Positions 31,597 to 40,796 are shown, counted from the stretch's first letter. The stretch: 64,000 bases of DNA from Kutzneria sp. CA-103260 (GCF_018263855.1 NZ_CP073318.1:4340001-4404000); one strand, 5' to 3'. Notes: generated by a model from the letters alone, not told the origin. Made by a program: numbers and translations.

Positions 31597-34569
31597 TCAG
31601 CGCGGACAGGGCTCCGGCACGTCCATCGACGGGAAGAACGTGTTCCAGGCCGGCCACTTGTCGCGGACCACGTCCGAGCGCCTCACCTCCGCGCATACCT
31701 TGGCTGCGGCGGCGTTCGCATCCAGCCCGCGGGTTTGCACCGCGTTCGGTTCGACCACGGTCAGATGCCCATTCCTGGTGAAGGCGAGCCCCCGCCCGGT
31801 GCCGTTCGCGGCCGGCAGGATCGCGTACAGAGCCAGCGCGGTCGGGGCGCTGACATCCCACACGCTGACCGTGTCCTCGTTCTCCAGCAGGGCGACATAC
31901 CTGCCGTCCGGGCTGAAGGCGGGGCGTCTCGGCTGTAGGCCGGTCGTCACGCTGGTGGTCTTCGTGAGGCCTCCGTCTTTCAGCTGCCACAGCGAGAAGC
32001 TGCCAGCGTTCGGTTCCTGCTGAGTGGTCGCGATCATTGTGCCGTGCGGGGACAGTGCGGAGTTGATGCTGATGCCGGGCGCGGCCACCGGCCTCGGCGG
32101 CTTGCCACTGAGAACCTGCCGCATGTCCCAGAGCTTGCCGGGATCCGTCCGGTATTCGGACGTGCCTGACGCCGTAGCGTCGGCGGGAGACACCGTCGTG
32201 TGCGGAGCGCTGAGCAGCCAGCCACCGTCCGCCGAGAACGTGATCGGCCCGTTGGTGTCGGGGAGGACACCGCGCGGCGCGGACGCCGCCGGATCGCTGA
32301 GGTCCCACACCGACGTGCGGCCACCGACCGTCGTGCCCGAGTTGTCGCTGCTGATGACCAGCAGCCGGCTGTCCGGACTGAACGCCACGCCGACCGGCAC
32401 ATCGACCGGATAGGTTCGGCTCAACACCGGCTTCGTGTGATCGCTGATGTCCCAGAGCTCAGCCGCTTCAGCCTGTCCGTCGCCGCCGCGCACCACGGCA
32501 AGACGCTGCCCGTCAGGCGCCAGGGCCACGGTGTCGATCTTCGTTTCGCCCGCCGGTATGGACACTGTGCTGCTGACGTCGCCGCTGACAGTCAGCACGT
32601 CCACCGCGAGCGTGTTCTTGTCGTAGTCCAGATCGGCGAGCATCGACGAGGTCGAGTCCAGAGCCTGCGTCGCGATGGACGACCCGTTTGGGACACGCCA
32701 CGAGTTGCGCTGGGTGTTCACCGGTAAGGCCAACAACAGTCCTCTGGTCTGTGCCGACGGGGCGGACCGGTACACCGCCAGGGTCAGTTCGTCCGCGAGC
32801 ACGGGATTGCTCACCCTGAGATCAGGGAGCCGATCAAGGACAGCCTGGATGGTCACCTGGTCTCGTTGGTGCCTAATCGTTTGCTGGGTGACCAGCGAGT
32901 ACACGGTCGTGCCGGCGAGTGCCACCGACAGCACCACCAGCAGGGCGACGAACTGCTTGAGGCGGCGGGTTCGGCGTTTGGCGGTCAGCGCCTCCAGCAG
33001 GCACAGCTCGACGCTCCGGTTGAAGAACGCCCGCTCGCGGTGGGACAGGGACGGGGTGCTGGACCTGACCCATTCGCGAGTCATCTCCAGGCGGGCGCCT
33101 CGGTAGAGGGCGCCGTCGTCGCGGTTGAGGGAGTCCCAGATCTCGGCGGCCTCGGTGAGTTGGCGTTGGGTGCGAAGGCCGTCGCGGTCCTCGGTGAGCC
33201 ATTCGCGGAGCCGGGGCCAGTGGCTGATCAGGGCCTCGTGGGCAATGTCGACGCCGTCCTGGTCGACGGTGATGAGGCGGGCGTCGACCAGAGCCGAGAG
33301 GACTTCGGAGAGGTTGTCGACGTGGTCGAGTTCGGCCCGGGAGACGCGGCGGCGGGTGTCCTCGGTGCCGTCGCCGAGGGCGGTGAGGCGGAGGAAGACC
33401 TGGCGGGCGACGGACTGCCGGTCGGGAGTTAGTCCACTGTAGACGGACTCGGCGGTGCGGCCGAGGGCGTGGCTGATGCCGCCGGCGGCGTCGTAGCCGG
33501 CGGCGGTGAGGGTGATGCCCTGCCGACGTCGCCAGGTCTCCAGCAGGGCATGGGACATCAGGGGCAGCACGCCGGGCTGGTTGGTGGCCTCGGACACGAG
33601 CCGGGTGACGAGTGCGGTCTCGACGGTGTAGCCGAGGTCGATGGCGGGCTTGGTGATGGCCAGCCGGAGCTCGTCGGCGGTCATGGCGCCGACGAGCACA
33701 GGCCCCTCGCCGAGGACTTGGCGCAGCTGCGGGTATTGCAGGCAGTGGCCGAAGAAGTCGGCCCGGACGCCGAGCACCAGCCGGACGACGCTGGTGGGAA
33801 CGGTGGCGAGGTGCATCAGGGCGGTGATGAACGCCAGGCGCTCGTCCTCGTCGGCGCAGAGGGTGAAGACCTCCTCGAACTGGTCGACGATGACGAGCGC
33901 CTCCCGGGCGTCGTCGGCGAGCGCCTGGCGCAGCCGCAGGTGCAGGGCGGTGGGATCGGCGCGCAGCTCGGACCGTAGCTCGGCGGCCGAGGCGGCGACG
34001 AGGTCGGCCAGCCAGAGCGCGCATTCCTCGGTGGGATGCGCGCCGGGCGTGAAGACGACCGTGTGCTGCGGGCCTAGCCCGTCGACGCCGTCCCGCAGGC
34101 TGGCCGCGGCGAGACCGGCCCGCAGCAGCGAGGATTTGCCGGCCCCCGAAGCGCCGAACACCACGACCAGCCGCCGATTCAGGATGTGGTTCGACAAATG
34201 GGCCAGCAGCGCGCCGCGGCCGTGGAACCGGCCGGCGTCCTCGATCTGGAACGCCGACAATCCCAGATAAGGCGGCAGGCCGCTGTCATCGATGGCGGGC
34301 CCTTCCTGCGTGTCCGCCACCTCACGCCAGCGGCGCTCCCATTCCTGGGCGTCGCCGCCGCAGGCGTCGACATAGGCGAGAGTCACGGCCAGCGTCGGCA
34401 GTTTCCGCCCGCCGGCCGCCTCCGACAGGACAGCCACCGAATAGTGGGCCTTGACGCTGAGTTCCCGATAGACCGGGCTCCCGGCGCTTTCCCGCAGCCG
34501 CCGCAGATCGGCCGCGAACCGCAGCAGCGGCGTGTCGCCCGGGTCGAGCGGCCGCTCGCTTCGTGGCAT
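31597..34569 (-). CDS. XRE-nSTAND1 NTPase with transmembrane helix and WD40-like propeller
   Basis: A 990 aa multidomain protein. Residues 15-90 are an XRE-like helix-turn-helix. A STAND P-loop NTPase follows with Walker A GASGAGKSS (139-147) and Walker B ALVIVDQFEEVF. A winged-helix segment comes next, with a transmembrane helix near 537-558. The C-terminus holds degenerate WD40 repeats (AFSPDGRYVALLENEDTVSVWD). This nSTAND1-WD40 arrangement is common in actinomycetes, and STAND proteins generally act as signal-triggered switches, including in phage defence and programmed death. No effector domain is visible. ATG 34569 gives the expected HTH N-terminus. Confidence 0.87.
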   Translation of the reverse strand: MPRSERPLDPGDTPLLRFAADLRRLRESAGSPVYRELSVKAHYSVAVLSEAAGGRKLPTLAVTLAYVDACGGDAQEWERRWREVADTQEGPAIDDSGLPPYLGLSAFQIEDAGRFHGRGALLAHLSNHILNRRLVVVFGASGAGKSSLLRAGLAAASLRDGVDGLGPQHTVVFTPGAHPTEECALWLADLVAASAAELRSELRADPTALHLRLRQALADDAREALVIVDQFEEVFTLCADEDERLAFITALMHLATVPTSVVRLVLGVRADFFGHCLQYPQLRQVLGEGPVLVGAMTADELRLAITKPAIDLGYTVETALVTRLVSEATNQPGVLPLMSHALLETWRRRQGITLTAAGYDAAGGISHALGRTAESVYSGLTPDRQSVARQVFLRLTALGDGTEDTRRRVSRAELDHVDNLSEVLSALVDARLITVDQDGVDIAHEALISHWPRLREWLTEDRDGLRTQRQLTEAAEIWDSLNRDDGALYRGARLEMTREWVRSSTPSLSHRERAFFNRSVELCLLEALTAKRRTRRLKQFVALLVVLSVALAGTTVYSLVTQQTIRHQRDQVTIQAVLDRLPDLRVSNPVLADELTLAVYRSAPSAQTRGLLLALPVNTQRNSWRVPNGSSIATQALDSTSSMLADLDYDKNTLAVDVLTVSGDVSSTVSIPAGETKIDTVALAPDGQRLAVVRGGDGQAEAAELWDISDHTKPVLSRTYPVDVPVGVAFSPDSRLLVISSDNSGTTVGGRTSVWDLSDPAASAPRGVLPDTNGPITFSADGGWLLSAPHTTVSPADATASGTSEYRTDPGKLWDMRQVLSGKPPRPVAAPGISINSALSPHGTMIATTQQEPNAGSFSLWQLKDGGLTKTTSVTTGLQPRRPAFSPDGRYVALLENEDTVSVWDVSAPTALALYAILPAANGTGRGLAFTRNGHLTVVEPNAVQTRGLDANAAAAKVCAEVRRSDVVRDKWPAWNTFFPSMDVPEPCPR

Positions 34570-34660
34570 GCCCCAGCACCCCCCCAATGTTCGTCGTCCA
34601 CGATCGTTGAGCAGGAGGTGTTTGTCTGGCAAATCCGCGGCGAAGCCGAACAATCCGGGT

Positions 34661-35311
34661 TCAGCCGAGCCGTCCGTCCTCAATGCGCAGCACCCGATCG
34701 GCCAGGTCGAGGGCCCGTTCGTCATGGGTGCAGACCAGCACCGCGGCGTCGCGGCGGTGGGCGTGCTCGGCCAGCAGTGCCATCACGGCCCGGCCCCGCT
34801 CGCGGTCCAGCGCGGCCGTCGGCTCGTCGGCGAGAATGACCGACGCCTGGGTGTAGAGCGCCGCGGCGACCGCCGCGCGCTGGCGTTCGCCGCCGGACAA
34901 CTGCGCCGGATAACGGTCGGCCTTGGCCGCCAGATCCACGGCGTCGAGCAGTTCACGGGCCCTTTTCCGATCGGCACTGCCGGTTCGTTTACCAGCCGTG
35001 ATGTCTCGAACCAGGAGATTGTCCATGACCGTGAGAAACCCGATCAGCGACGACGCCTGCAAGACGTATGCCGTGTCGCCCGCGGCTTTGCGGTCCACCT
35101 TTCCATTGACGTACAGCGGTGATTCGTTGATGTGCACCGCGCCGGCGGTCGGGGTGAGCAATCCGCCGGCGATCGCCAGCAGGGTCGTCTTTCCGGAACC
35201 GCTCGGGCCCAGCAGCGCGACCAGTTCACCGGCCGTGAGGGAGAGGTCGACGCCGTGGAGCACTTCGACGTCACCGTAGCCGTGGCGGATGTCGTGCAAC
35301 ACAGCAGTCAT
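34661..35311 (-). CDS. ABC transporter ATP-binding protein (MacB/LolD type)
   Basis: A 216 aa ATPase with Walker A GPSGSGKTT, signature LSGGERQR, Walker B VILADEPTAALD and the switch histidine in CTHDE. It is the size of LolD/MacB-type subunits that power mechanotransmission rather than transport through a channel. Its ATG overlaps the stop of the upstream FtsX-like permease (TGATG), so the two are made together. Substrate unknown; lipoprotein, peptide or antibiotic export are the family precedents. Confidence 0.92.
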   Translation of the reverse strand: MTAVLHDIRHGYGDVEVLHGVDLSLTAGELVALLGPSGSGKTTLLAIAGGLLTPTAGAVHINESPLYVNGKVDRKAAGDTAYVLQASSLIGFLTVMDNLLVRDITAGKRTGSADRKRARELLDAVDLAAKADRYPAQLSGGERQRAAVAAALYTQASVILADEPTAALDRERGRAVMALLAEHAHRRDAAVLVCTHDERALDLADRVLRIEDGRLG

Positions 35312-36342
35312 CAGGCAGTCCTTCCCAGGCTCAGCAGCGGATCCGCGGTGAACAGCCGGCGGACCGAGGCCGCCGCCCCGACCAGCGCCACCACCAGCAG
35401 TAACGCCCCAGCCGTTACCACCTCGCCCGGTGGCAGCACGAACACCCCGGGCGGCATCACCACCCCCATCGCCACGCCGGCCAGGGCACCGACGACAACT
35501 CCCGCGACCGCCGTGGCCAGCACCTGCGTGACGTAGGCGCCGATCAGCAGCCGTCGCGACGCGCCCGTGGCCCGCAGGACCGCGAGCGGGCCTTCCTTCT
35601 GCAGCGTCAGAATCCAGAACACCACGCCGATCAGCAGTGCCGCGCCGGCGTACAGGAAGGACCGGATCATGCCGATGGTGCCCGTTTCCGCCTGGTAGCC
35701 GGGAACGGCGTCGATCGCCGCCGCCTTGGTGACCGGGTCGGTGTCCGTTGCCACACGGGCGATCGCCGCCAGCGCAGCATCGTCCGATGTGGACACCGCG
35801 TAGGCGCTGACCCCTTGTGTGTGGTGGAGGCGCTGCCAGTCGGCCAGCGGCAGGTAGGCCACCGCCGAGTGCTGGATGCTGCCCAGATCCGCGAATCCAG
35901 TGATCTTCAGCGGCAGGTTGCCCGGCTGCACCGTCACGGTGTCGCCCGCGTTCAGGCCCTTCCCCCGCGCCTGATTGTCCAGCACCACACCGCCGTCAAC
36001 ATCCTTCATGGCCAGCAGCGCCGTCGGCACGCTGTTCTGCCCCTTGGCCAGGGCGGCCATGGTGAACCCGATCGGCCGCACGCCGGTCACCCCCGGCACG
36101 CCGGCGATCAGCCGCTCATCGGTCGCCGGCAACTCGCTCCTAGACAGATCGTCGGCCGCGCCCTTCGCGTACACGATGCCGTCCACCGGCAGCCGTTGCA
36201 GGCCCGACACGTCGGCCGCGCCGAGGCCGACCGTCAGTCCCGTCAGGACAAAAACCAGGAACGCCGTCAGCGCCACCAGGCCGGCGATCAGGCCGAACCG
36301 GACCGGCGCGTGGCGCACCTCCCGCCAGGCGAGAAACCTCAT
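35311..36342 (-). CDS. FtsX/MacB-like ABC transporter permease
   Basis: A 343 aa permease with the FtsX topology: one N-terminal transmembrane helix, a large periplasmic-type domain (about 45-220), then three C-terminal helices including WILTLQKEGPLAVLRATGASRRLL, the typical FtsX coupling segment. ATG 36342 follows GAGG. It precedes the ATPase by a 1-nt overlap. A divergent TetR gene lies upstream with symmetrical sequence between, so the pair is probably induced by a compound the TetR senses. Confidence 0.88.
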   Translation of the reverse strand: MRFLAWREVRHAPVRFGLIAGLVALTAFLVFVLTGLTVGLGAADVSGLQRLPVDGIVYAKGAADDLSRSELPATDERLIAGVPGVTGVRPIGFTMAALAKGQNSVPTALLAMKDVDGGVVLDNQARGKGLNAGDTVTVQPGNLPLKITGFADLGSIQHSAVAYLPLADWQRLHHTQGVSAYAVSTSDDAALAAIARVATDTDPVTKAAAIDAVPGYQAETGTIGMIRSFLYAGAALLIGVVFWILTLQKEGPLAVLRATGASRRLLIGAYVTQVLATAVAGVVVGALAGVAMGVVMPPGVFVLPPGEVVTAGALLLVVALVGAAASVRRLFTADPLLSLGRTA

Positions 36343-36355
36343 CCCACACCTCTTC

Positions 36356-36370
36356 CCGACACCATGTCGG
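36356..36370. promoter_or_regulatory. Candidate TetR operator upstream of the ABC operon
   Basis: The inverted repeat CCGACA-N3-TGTCGG lies 14 nt upstream of the permease start. The word TCGGCAAC, which overlaps its right arm, recurs at 36422-36429 near the TetR promoter, where TAGACT (36437-36442) ends 8 nt before the TetR GTG. Confidence 0.5.
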
Positions 36371-36449
36371 CAACTATTCCAACACAGCGTCGGGAACCTG
36401 CACCCACTTTTCCAACGTGACGTCGGCAACACCCGGTAGACTCGACTCC

Positions 36450-37037
36450 GTGCCGAAGATCAGCGCCCCCACCGTCGCCGAGCACCGCGCGCAGCGGCTG
36501 CGCACGCTGCTCGAGGCCGCCCGGGTCCTGGTCGCCGAGCAGGGGCCCGACGCGCTCACGCTGTCCGCCCTCGCCACCCAGGTCGGCCTGTCCCGGCCCA
36601 GCCTCTACGAGTACTTCCGCTCCCGGGACGACCTCGTCGCCGCCATGGTCGAGGACGAGCTGCCGCGCTGGATCGCCGAGCTCGACGCCGAGGTCCAGCG
36701 CCACTCCGCCGCCGCCGACCGCATCGCCGCCTTCGTCCGCGCCCAGCTGCGCATGCTCACCGACGGCCGGCACACCGCCCTCGTCGTGCTCGCCGGCCAT
36801 GCCCTCGGCCCCGCCGCCCAGGAACGCGTCATGGCCGAGCACTCCCGCCTGTTCGCCCCGCTCGTCACCGCCCTCACCGACCTCGGCGTCGACCAACCCG
36901 AGCTGCGGGCCCACCTCATCCAGGGCATCGTCAACGCCGCCAGCCCCCTGCTCGGCGCCGACGAACTGGCCAACCGCCGCGTCATCGACGCCGCCACAAC
37001 CCAGGTCCTGCACGGAATCCCCGACATCACCAGGTGA
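36450..37037 (+). CDS. TetR-family regulator of the ABC transporter
   Basis: A 195 aa TetR protein with a clear helix-turn-helix (LLEAARVLVAEQGPDALTLSALA to LSRPSLYEYFRSRDDL). GTG 36450 is preferred because the -10 box TAGACT ends 8 nt before it, matching a leaderless start. It is divergent from the FtsX/LolD-type ABC transporter, its probable target. Confidence 0.88.
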   Translation: MPKISAPTVAEHRAQRLRTLLEAARVLVAEQGPDALTLSALATQVGLSRPSLYEYFRSRDDLVAAMVEDELPRWIAELDAEVQRHSAAADRIAAFVRAQLRMLTDGRHTALVVLAGHALGPAAQERVMAEHSRLFAPLVTALTDLGVDQPELRAHLIQGIVNAASPLLGADELANRRVIDAATTQVLHGIPDITR

Positions 37038-37095
37038 TTCACCCCGGCGCGTCCGGCTCGGCGGGTCACGTTCTCGGGCGTAGGCTGCCGCCCCG

Positions 37096-37599
37096 ATGGA
37101 CCCGTACGATCCGACGCCGCCGGGCGGCGACGCCCGTCGACTGGACCGGCTGCTCACCTGGGCGGCCACCATCGGCGCGCTCGGTTGCTCGGTGGTGATC
37201 TTCCTGGCCACCAACACGTCCGAGCCGGAACCGGTGGCGGAGCCGGTGCCGACTACGGGGGCGGCGTTTCCGGTGGCGGAGTCGACGACCACGACAACGC
37301 CGACGACCACCACTACGACAACCACGGTTGCCCCACCGACAACTACGGCACCGCGCGCAACGACACAGCCGCCGAGAACGACGACCGGCAAGCGGATCAC
37401 CACCACGACGAAAACCACCACCCAGGCGCCGACGTCGACGCGGAGGTGTCAGGCGGCGCAGTGGCAGCGGGACACGGCGTACAGCGGGGGCGCGGTGGTG
37501 GCCTACGCGGGCCAGCTGTGGATGGCGAAGTGGTGGAACTACAACGCGATCCCGGGGGCCAACGCGGAAGGCGTCTGGATCCGGGCGCAGGCCTGCTGA
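37096..37599 (+). CDS. Membrane-anchored CBM5/12 chitin-binding protein
   Basis: A 167 aa protein. A transmembrane helix (about 20-40) is followed by a Thr/Pro-rich linker with runs of Thr (about 63-115) and a C-terminal carbohydrate-binding module of the CBM5/12 type (QWQRDTAYSGGAVVAYAG, then LWMAKWWNYNAIPG), including its exposed aromatic residues. There is no catalytic domain. It may display a chitin- or cellulose-binding module on the cell surface. Two cysteines bracket the module and could form a disulphide. Start ATG 37096. Confidence 0.82.
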   Translation: MDPYDPTPPGGDARRLDRLLTWAATIGALGCSVVIFLATNTSEPEPVAEPVPTTGAAFPVAESTTTTTPTTTTTTTTVAPPTTTAPRATTQPPRTTTGKRITTTTKTTTQAPTSTRRCQAAQWQRDTAYSGGAVVAYAGQLWMAKWWNYNAIPGANAEGVWIRAQAC

Positions 37600-37661
37600 C
37601 GGCGAGGATGACGTACAAGGGGGCCGTCGGGCGACGCATCCGGGAGGCCGGCGAGAACGCC

Positions 37662-37667
37662 TAGGCT
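37662..37667 (+). promoter_or_regulatory. -10 box of leaderless creatininase mRNA
   Basis: TAGGCT ends exactly 7 nt before the ATG of the creatininase-family gene, and there is no ribosome site, so transcription probably begins at the start codon. A matching -35 was not evident. Confidence 0.5.
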
Positions 37668-37673
37668 GAACGA

Positions 37674-38417
37674 ATGGCTGAGGTTGAATGGAATCGGCTG
37701 ACGGCGACGGAACTGCGCGAACTGGCGGCCGAGGGCGCGACGGTCCTGGTGCCGATCGGCTCGACGGAACAGCACGGCCCGCACCTGCCGACCGGGGTTG
37801 ACGACTTCCTCGCAAAAGAGGTGTGCACGAGGGCGGCGGTGAAGGCGCGGCGGAAGGCGGTGGTGGCGCCGTCGGTGTGGTGCGGCCTGGCCGAGCACCA
37901 CATGGCGTTCGGCGGCACGTTCACGTTGTCGCTGGCGACACTGCACGCCCTGCTCCGCGACATCTGCCGGTCGATCCTGCGCACGGGCTTCCAGACGATC
38001 GTGATCGTCAACGGCCACGGCGGCAACGTGACGGCCCTGAACGCGCTGGCGACCGAGCTGACGGTGGAGCTCCAGACCAGGATCGGCGTCACGAGCTACT
38101 TCACGATCGGCGACCGGACGGTCCGGGAAACGTTGGAGGCGCAGGAAACCCTCATGCACGCCTGCGAGGGCGAGACGTCGATGATGCTGGCCGCTCACCC
38201 GGACCTGGTGCGCATCGAGGAGCTGGACAAGGCGGTGGGGCCGCGGATCAGCCTGCCGGCGGGATCGGCCGAGCCTGTCTACTTTCCCGTGTCGTTCGAG
38301 GAGATCAGTGCCGTCGGCGTGGCCGGGGACGCCCGCAAAGCCACTGCGGCGAAGGGCGAGAAGCTGTTGGCGGGATGCGCGCAGGCGCTGGCCGACTGGT
38401 TGGACGCCACGCGCTGA
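37674..38417 (+). CDS. Creatininase-family amidohydrolase
   Basis: A 247 aa metal-dependent amidohydrolase with the family's signatures: GSTEQHGPHLPTGVDDF (metal-binding Glu, His and Asp) and VIVNGHGGN, followed by a Glu in CEGETSMM. The fold includes creatinine amidohydrolase, the mycofactocin peptidase MftE and FAPy deformylase, so the substrate cannot be assigned. No mycofactocin genes are nearby. It is followed by a truncated phosphotriesterase-like gene. Confidence 0.87.
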   Translation: MAEVEWNRLTATELRELAAEGATVLVPIGSTEQHGPHLPTGVDDFLAKEVCTRAAVKARRKAVVAPSVWCGLAEHHMAFGGTFTLSLATLHALLRDICRSILRTGFQTIVIVNGHGGNVTALNALATELTVELQTRIGVTSYFTIGDRTVRETLEAQETLMHACEGETSMMLAAHPDLVRIEELDKAVGPRISLPAGSAEPVYFPVSFEEISAVGVAGDARKATAAKGEKLLAGCAQALADWLDATR

Positions 38418-38482
38418 GCTGCCGTGCGGCGGCCGATCTGGGAACCTCTGGTCGAAAGGTCCTCGCCAGAGAGGGAGAGACG

Positions 38483-38959
38483 ATGGCCAAGGCCCATCTG
38501 GAGACCGGCGTGCCGATCACCGTGCACACGCATCCCGGTTCCCGGACCGCGTTGCACGTCAAACGGGTCATGTGCGACGAGGAGGGGGTGGCCCCGGGCC
38601 GGATCGTGTTGGGGCACAGCGGGGACACCACCGACTGCGATCACCTGGCCGAGCTCGCCGACGCCGGTTTCCTGCTCGGCATGGACCGCTTCGGCATCAA
38701 CCTGGAGACGACGTTCGAGGCCCGGGCCCAGACGCTGGTGGAGATGGTCCGGCGCGGCTACGCGGAGCGGATGGTGTTGTCCCAGGACGCTTCCTGCTAC
38801 ATCGACTGGATCGCCGAGCCGATGCGGCAGATCGCGCTGCCGCAGTGGAACTACACGCACCTGCACGACGACGTGATCCCCTGGGTGCTGGAGCGGGGCG
38901 TCACCCAGCGGCAGATCGACACGATGCTGGTGGACGTCCCGCGTCAGTACTTCGAGTAG
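38483..38959 (+). pseudogene. Truncated phosphotriesterase-family hydrolase (C-terminal half only)
   Basis: 158 residues align with the second half of phosphotriesterase/PHP-type TIM barrels, starting at the strand AKAHLETGVPITVHTHPG and continuing through IVLGHSGDTTD and LSQDAS. Full-length enzymes are about 320-350 aa. The first barrel half, with the HxH metal ligands and the bridging lysine, is absent, and I found no trace of it in the 65 nt before. An AGGGAG ribosome site precedes ATG 38483, so a fragment could still be translated. It cannot be a complete enzyme. Deletion between this gene and the creatininase gene is likely. Confidence 0.75.
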
Positions 38960-38960
38960 G

Positions 38961-39533
38961 TCACGCCAGGGCGGCGTCGAGCAACGCCTCCGCGGTGGCC
39001 CGGGCGATCTTGGTGCTGCCCGGGCCGCGGTCGTTGCGGGTGGCCACGCCGTTGCCGTCGAACACCATGTGCAGCTGGGCGGCCAGCACGGTCGGGTCGG
39101 CGGCGCCGGCCTGCTCGGCCAGCTCGGTGAACAGGCCGCGCATCCAGGCCCGGTACTCCTTGGTGGCCAGATCGATGCGGTCGCCGGGGTGGGATTCGGC
39201 GCTGGCGCGGTGGAAAGCGCAGCCCTGGTAGCCGGATTCGGCGTAGGCCGCGTTCTGCCCCTCGAACGCGGCCAGCACCTTCTCCCGCGGCGTCTCGACG
39301 GCGTCGACCGCCGCCATGATGTGGTCGGCGAGCCGGTCCTGCCTGCCCTTGAGGTAGGCGTGGATCAGCTCGTCCTTGCTGCCGAACGTGTTGTACAGGG
39401 AGGCCTTGGCCACGCCGGCGTGCTCGATGACCCGGTCGATGCCGACCGTGTGCACGCCCTCGTTGTAGAACAGCTCGTCGGCTGCCGCCAGCAGGCGCTC
39501 ACGCGCGGACAGCTTGCCCGTGGCCGTCGCCAT
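38961..39533 (-). CDS. TetR-family regulator of the MFS pump
   Basis: A 190 aa TetR protein close to the TetR_C_33/AcrR-like group (RLLAAADELFYNEGVHTVGIDRVIEHAGVAKASLYNTFGSKDEL). ATG 39533 has AAGGAG 9 nt upstream; an ATG 6 nt earlier is possible. It is the second gene after an MFS transporter on the same strand. An operator-like word shared with the MFS promoter lies 20 nt before its start, so it probably controls itself and the pump. Confidence 0.87.
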   Translation of the reverse strand: MATATGKLSARERLLAAADELFYNEGVHTVGIDRVIEHAGVAKASLYNTFGSKDELIHAYLKGRQDRLADHIMAAVDAVETPREKVLAAFEGQNAAYAESGYQGCAFHRASAESHPGDRIDLATKEYRAWMRGLFTELAEQAGAADPTVLAAQLHMVFDGNGVATRNDRGPGSTKIARATAEALLDAALA

Positions 39534-39553
39534 TGACATCCACTCCTTCACCA

Positions 39554-39566
39554 GACAGACCTGTTC
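39554..39566. promoter_or_regulatory. TetR operator A
   Basis: GACAGACCTGTTC follows an A at 39553 and lies directly between the MFS stop and the TetR start. It matches two further copies upstream of the MFS gene (consensus AGACAGRYCTGTYC, arms GACAG and CTGTY). Confidence 0.65.
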
Positions 39567-39569
39567 AGT

Positions 39570-40796
39570 TTACCGCCGCCGGGCCCGGACCAGCGCGGCC
39601 AGCGCCAGCACCGAGAGGACCAGCACCGCGCCGCCGTAGATCTGGGTCGCGCCGATCAGGCCGGGGCCGTCCACCACGAGGAAGCCGGCCGCCACAGCGG
39701 GAAGCCCGAAGCCCAGGTAGGACACCACGTACAGCAGGGACAGCACGCCGGCCCGCTCGTGCGGGGCCACCTGGGGGACGACGATCCGGATGCCGCCCTG
39801 GAAACCGCCGCCGAAGCCCGCGCCGGCGATGACCGTGCCGACGAAGAACAAAGCGAGCGATCCGACGCCTAACGCCACCAGCGTTACGGCCACGCCCAGG
39901 AACAGCGCACTGGTGCCGGTCAGCATCACCGCGACCGGGCTCAGGTTGCGCAGCACCAGCACCGCGATGCTGGCCACGCCGGCGAAAGCAACTAGCAGCA
40001 CACCGGCCAGCACGGCGTTGTTGCCGCCGATCAGCTTGCCGATCAGCGCCGGGCCGAGCGCGCCGTACAGGCCGGCCAGCGCCCAGACGGCGAACAGCAC
40101 CGGGGCCGCGGCCATGACGTGTGCACGGACCGCACGCGGGAGGCTGATCTCCGGCTTGAGGCTGGCCAGCGCACCCGGCGCCCGCGTCACCGTCTCACGC
40201 AGGAAGGCGACACCCAGGGCCTGAGCCAGGAACACGGCCAGCAGCACGTAGTAGACGAGGTGGGTGGGGGCCGGCAGGAACGTCACCAGCAGCGCCGAAA
40301 GCAATGCGCCGGTGGCGGTGCCGATGCCTGGGACCAGGGCGTTGGTGAGCTGGCCGCGCTTGGCGTCGATGTCCAGCATGGCCGCGCCGATGGCGCCGAT
40401 GGCCGCGCCGGTGGTGATGCCCTGCACGAGCCGGCCGATCAGCAGCGCCGGCACCCCGCCGGCGGTGGCCAGGATGATCATCGTCAACGCCTGGACGACC
40501 AGCGCGACCAGCAGCACCGGCTTGCGGCCGACGTGGTCGGACAGCTTGCCCAGGGTGAGCAGCGACGCCAGCACGGAGATCGCGTAGATACCGAACACGA
40601 TGGTCGTCGTGATCGGCGAGAAGCCCCATTCGGCCTGGTAGATGGCGTAGATCGGGGTCGGCGCGCTGGACGCCGCCAGCAACGTCACCACCATCGAGGC
40701 CAGCAGCAGCAACTGGGCTGTGCCGCCGCGCCGGGTCCCCGACCGGGCGAAAGTGTCGTCGACCCGTCGGGTCCGAGTGATGGTCTGAGAGCTCAC
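39570..40796 (-). CDS. MFS efflux transporter
   Basis: A 408 aa major facilitator with 12 predicted helices and the motif-A type loop TLGKLSDHVGRKPVLL between helices 2 and 3. It probably exports a small hydrophobic compound by proton antiport. GTG 40796 follows GGAGG. The promoter TTGCGT, 17 nt, TAGTCT has an operator copy inside the spacer and another just downstream. A TetR gene follows. Drug or sugar efflux are both family precedents. Confidence 0.88.
   Translation of the reverse strand: MSSQTITRTRRVDDTFARSGTRRGGTAQLLLLASMVVTLLAASSAPTPIYAIYQAEWGFSPITTTIVFGIYAISVLASLLTLGKLSDHVGRKPVLLVALVVQALTMIILATAGGVPALLIGRLVQGITTGAAIGAIGAAMLDIDAKRGQLTNALVPGIGTATGALLSALLVTFLPAPTHLVYYVLLAVFLAQALGVAFLRETVTRAPGALASLKPEISLPRAVRAHVMAAAPVLFAVWALAGLYGALGPALIGKLIGGNNAVLAGVLLVAFAGVASIAVLVLRNLSPVAVMLTGTSALFLGVAVTLVALGVGSLALFFVGTVIAGAGFGGGFQGGIRIVVPQVAPHERAGVLSLLYVVSYLGFGLPAVAAGFLVVDGPGLIGATQIYGGAVLVLSVLALAALVRARRR

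Noticed and set aside
31597..34569. Anti-phage defence island
   Set aside because: A single nSTAND gene without nuclease, toxin, restriction or other defence neighbours is not enough to call a system.
38483..38959. Complete phosphotriesterase
   Set aside because: Only the C-terminal half of the barrel is present; the HxH metal site and bridging lysine region are missing.
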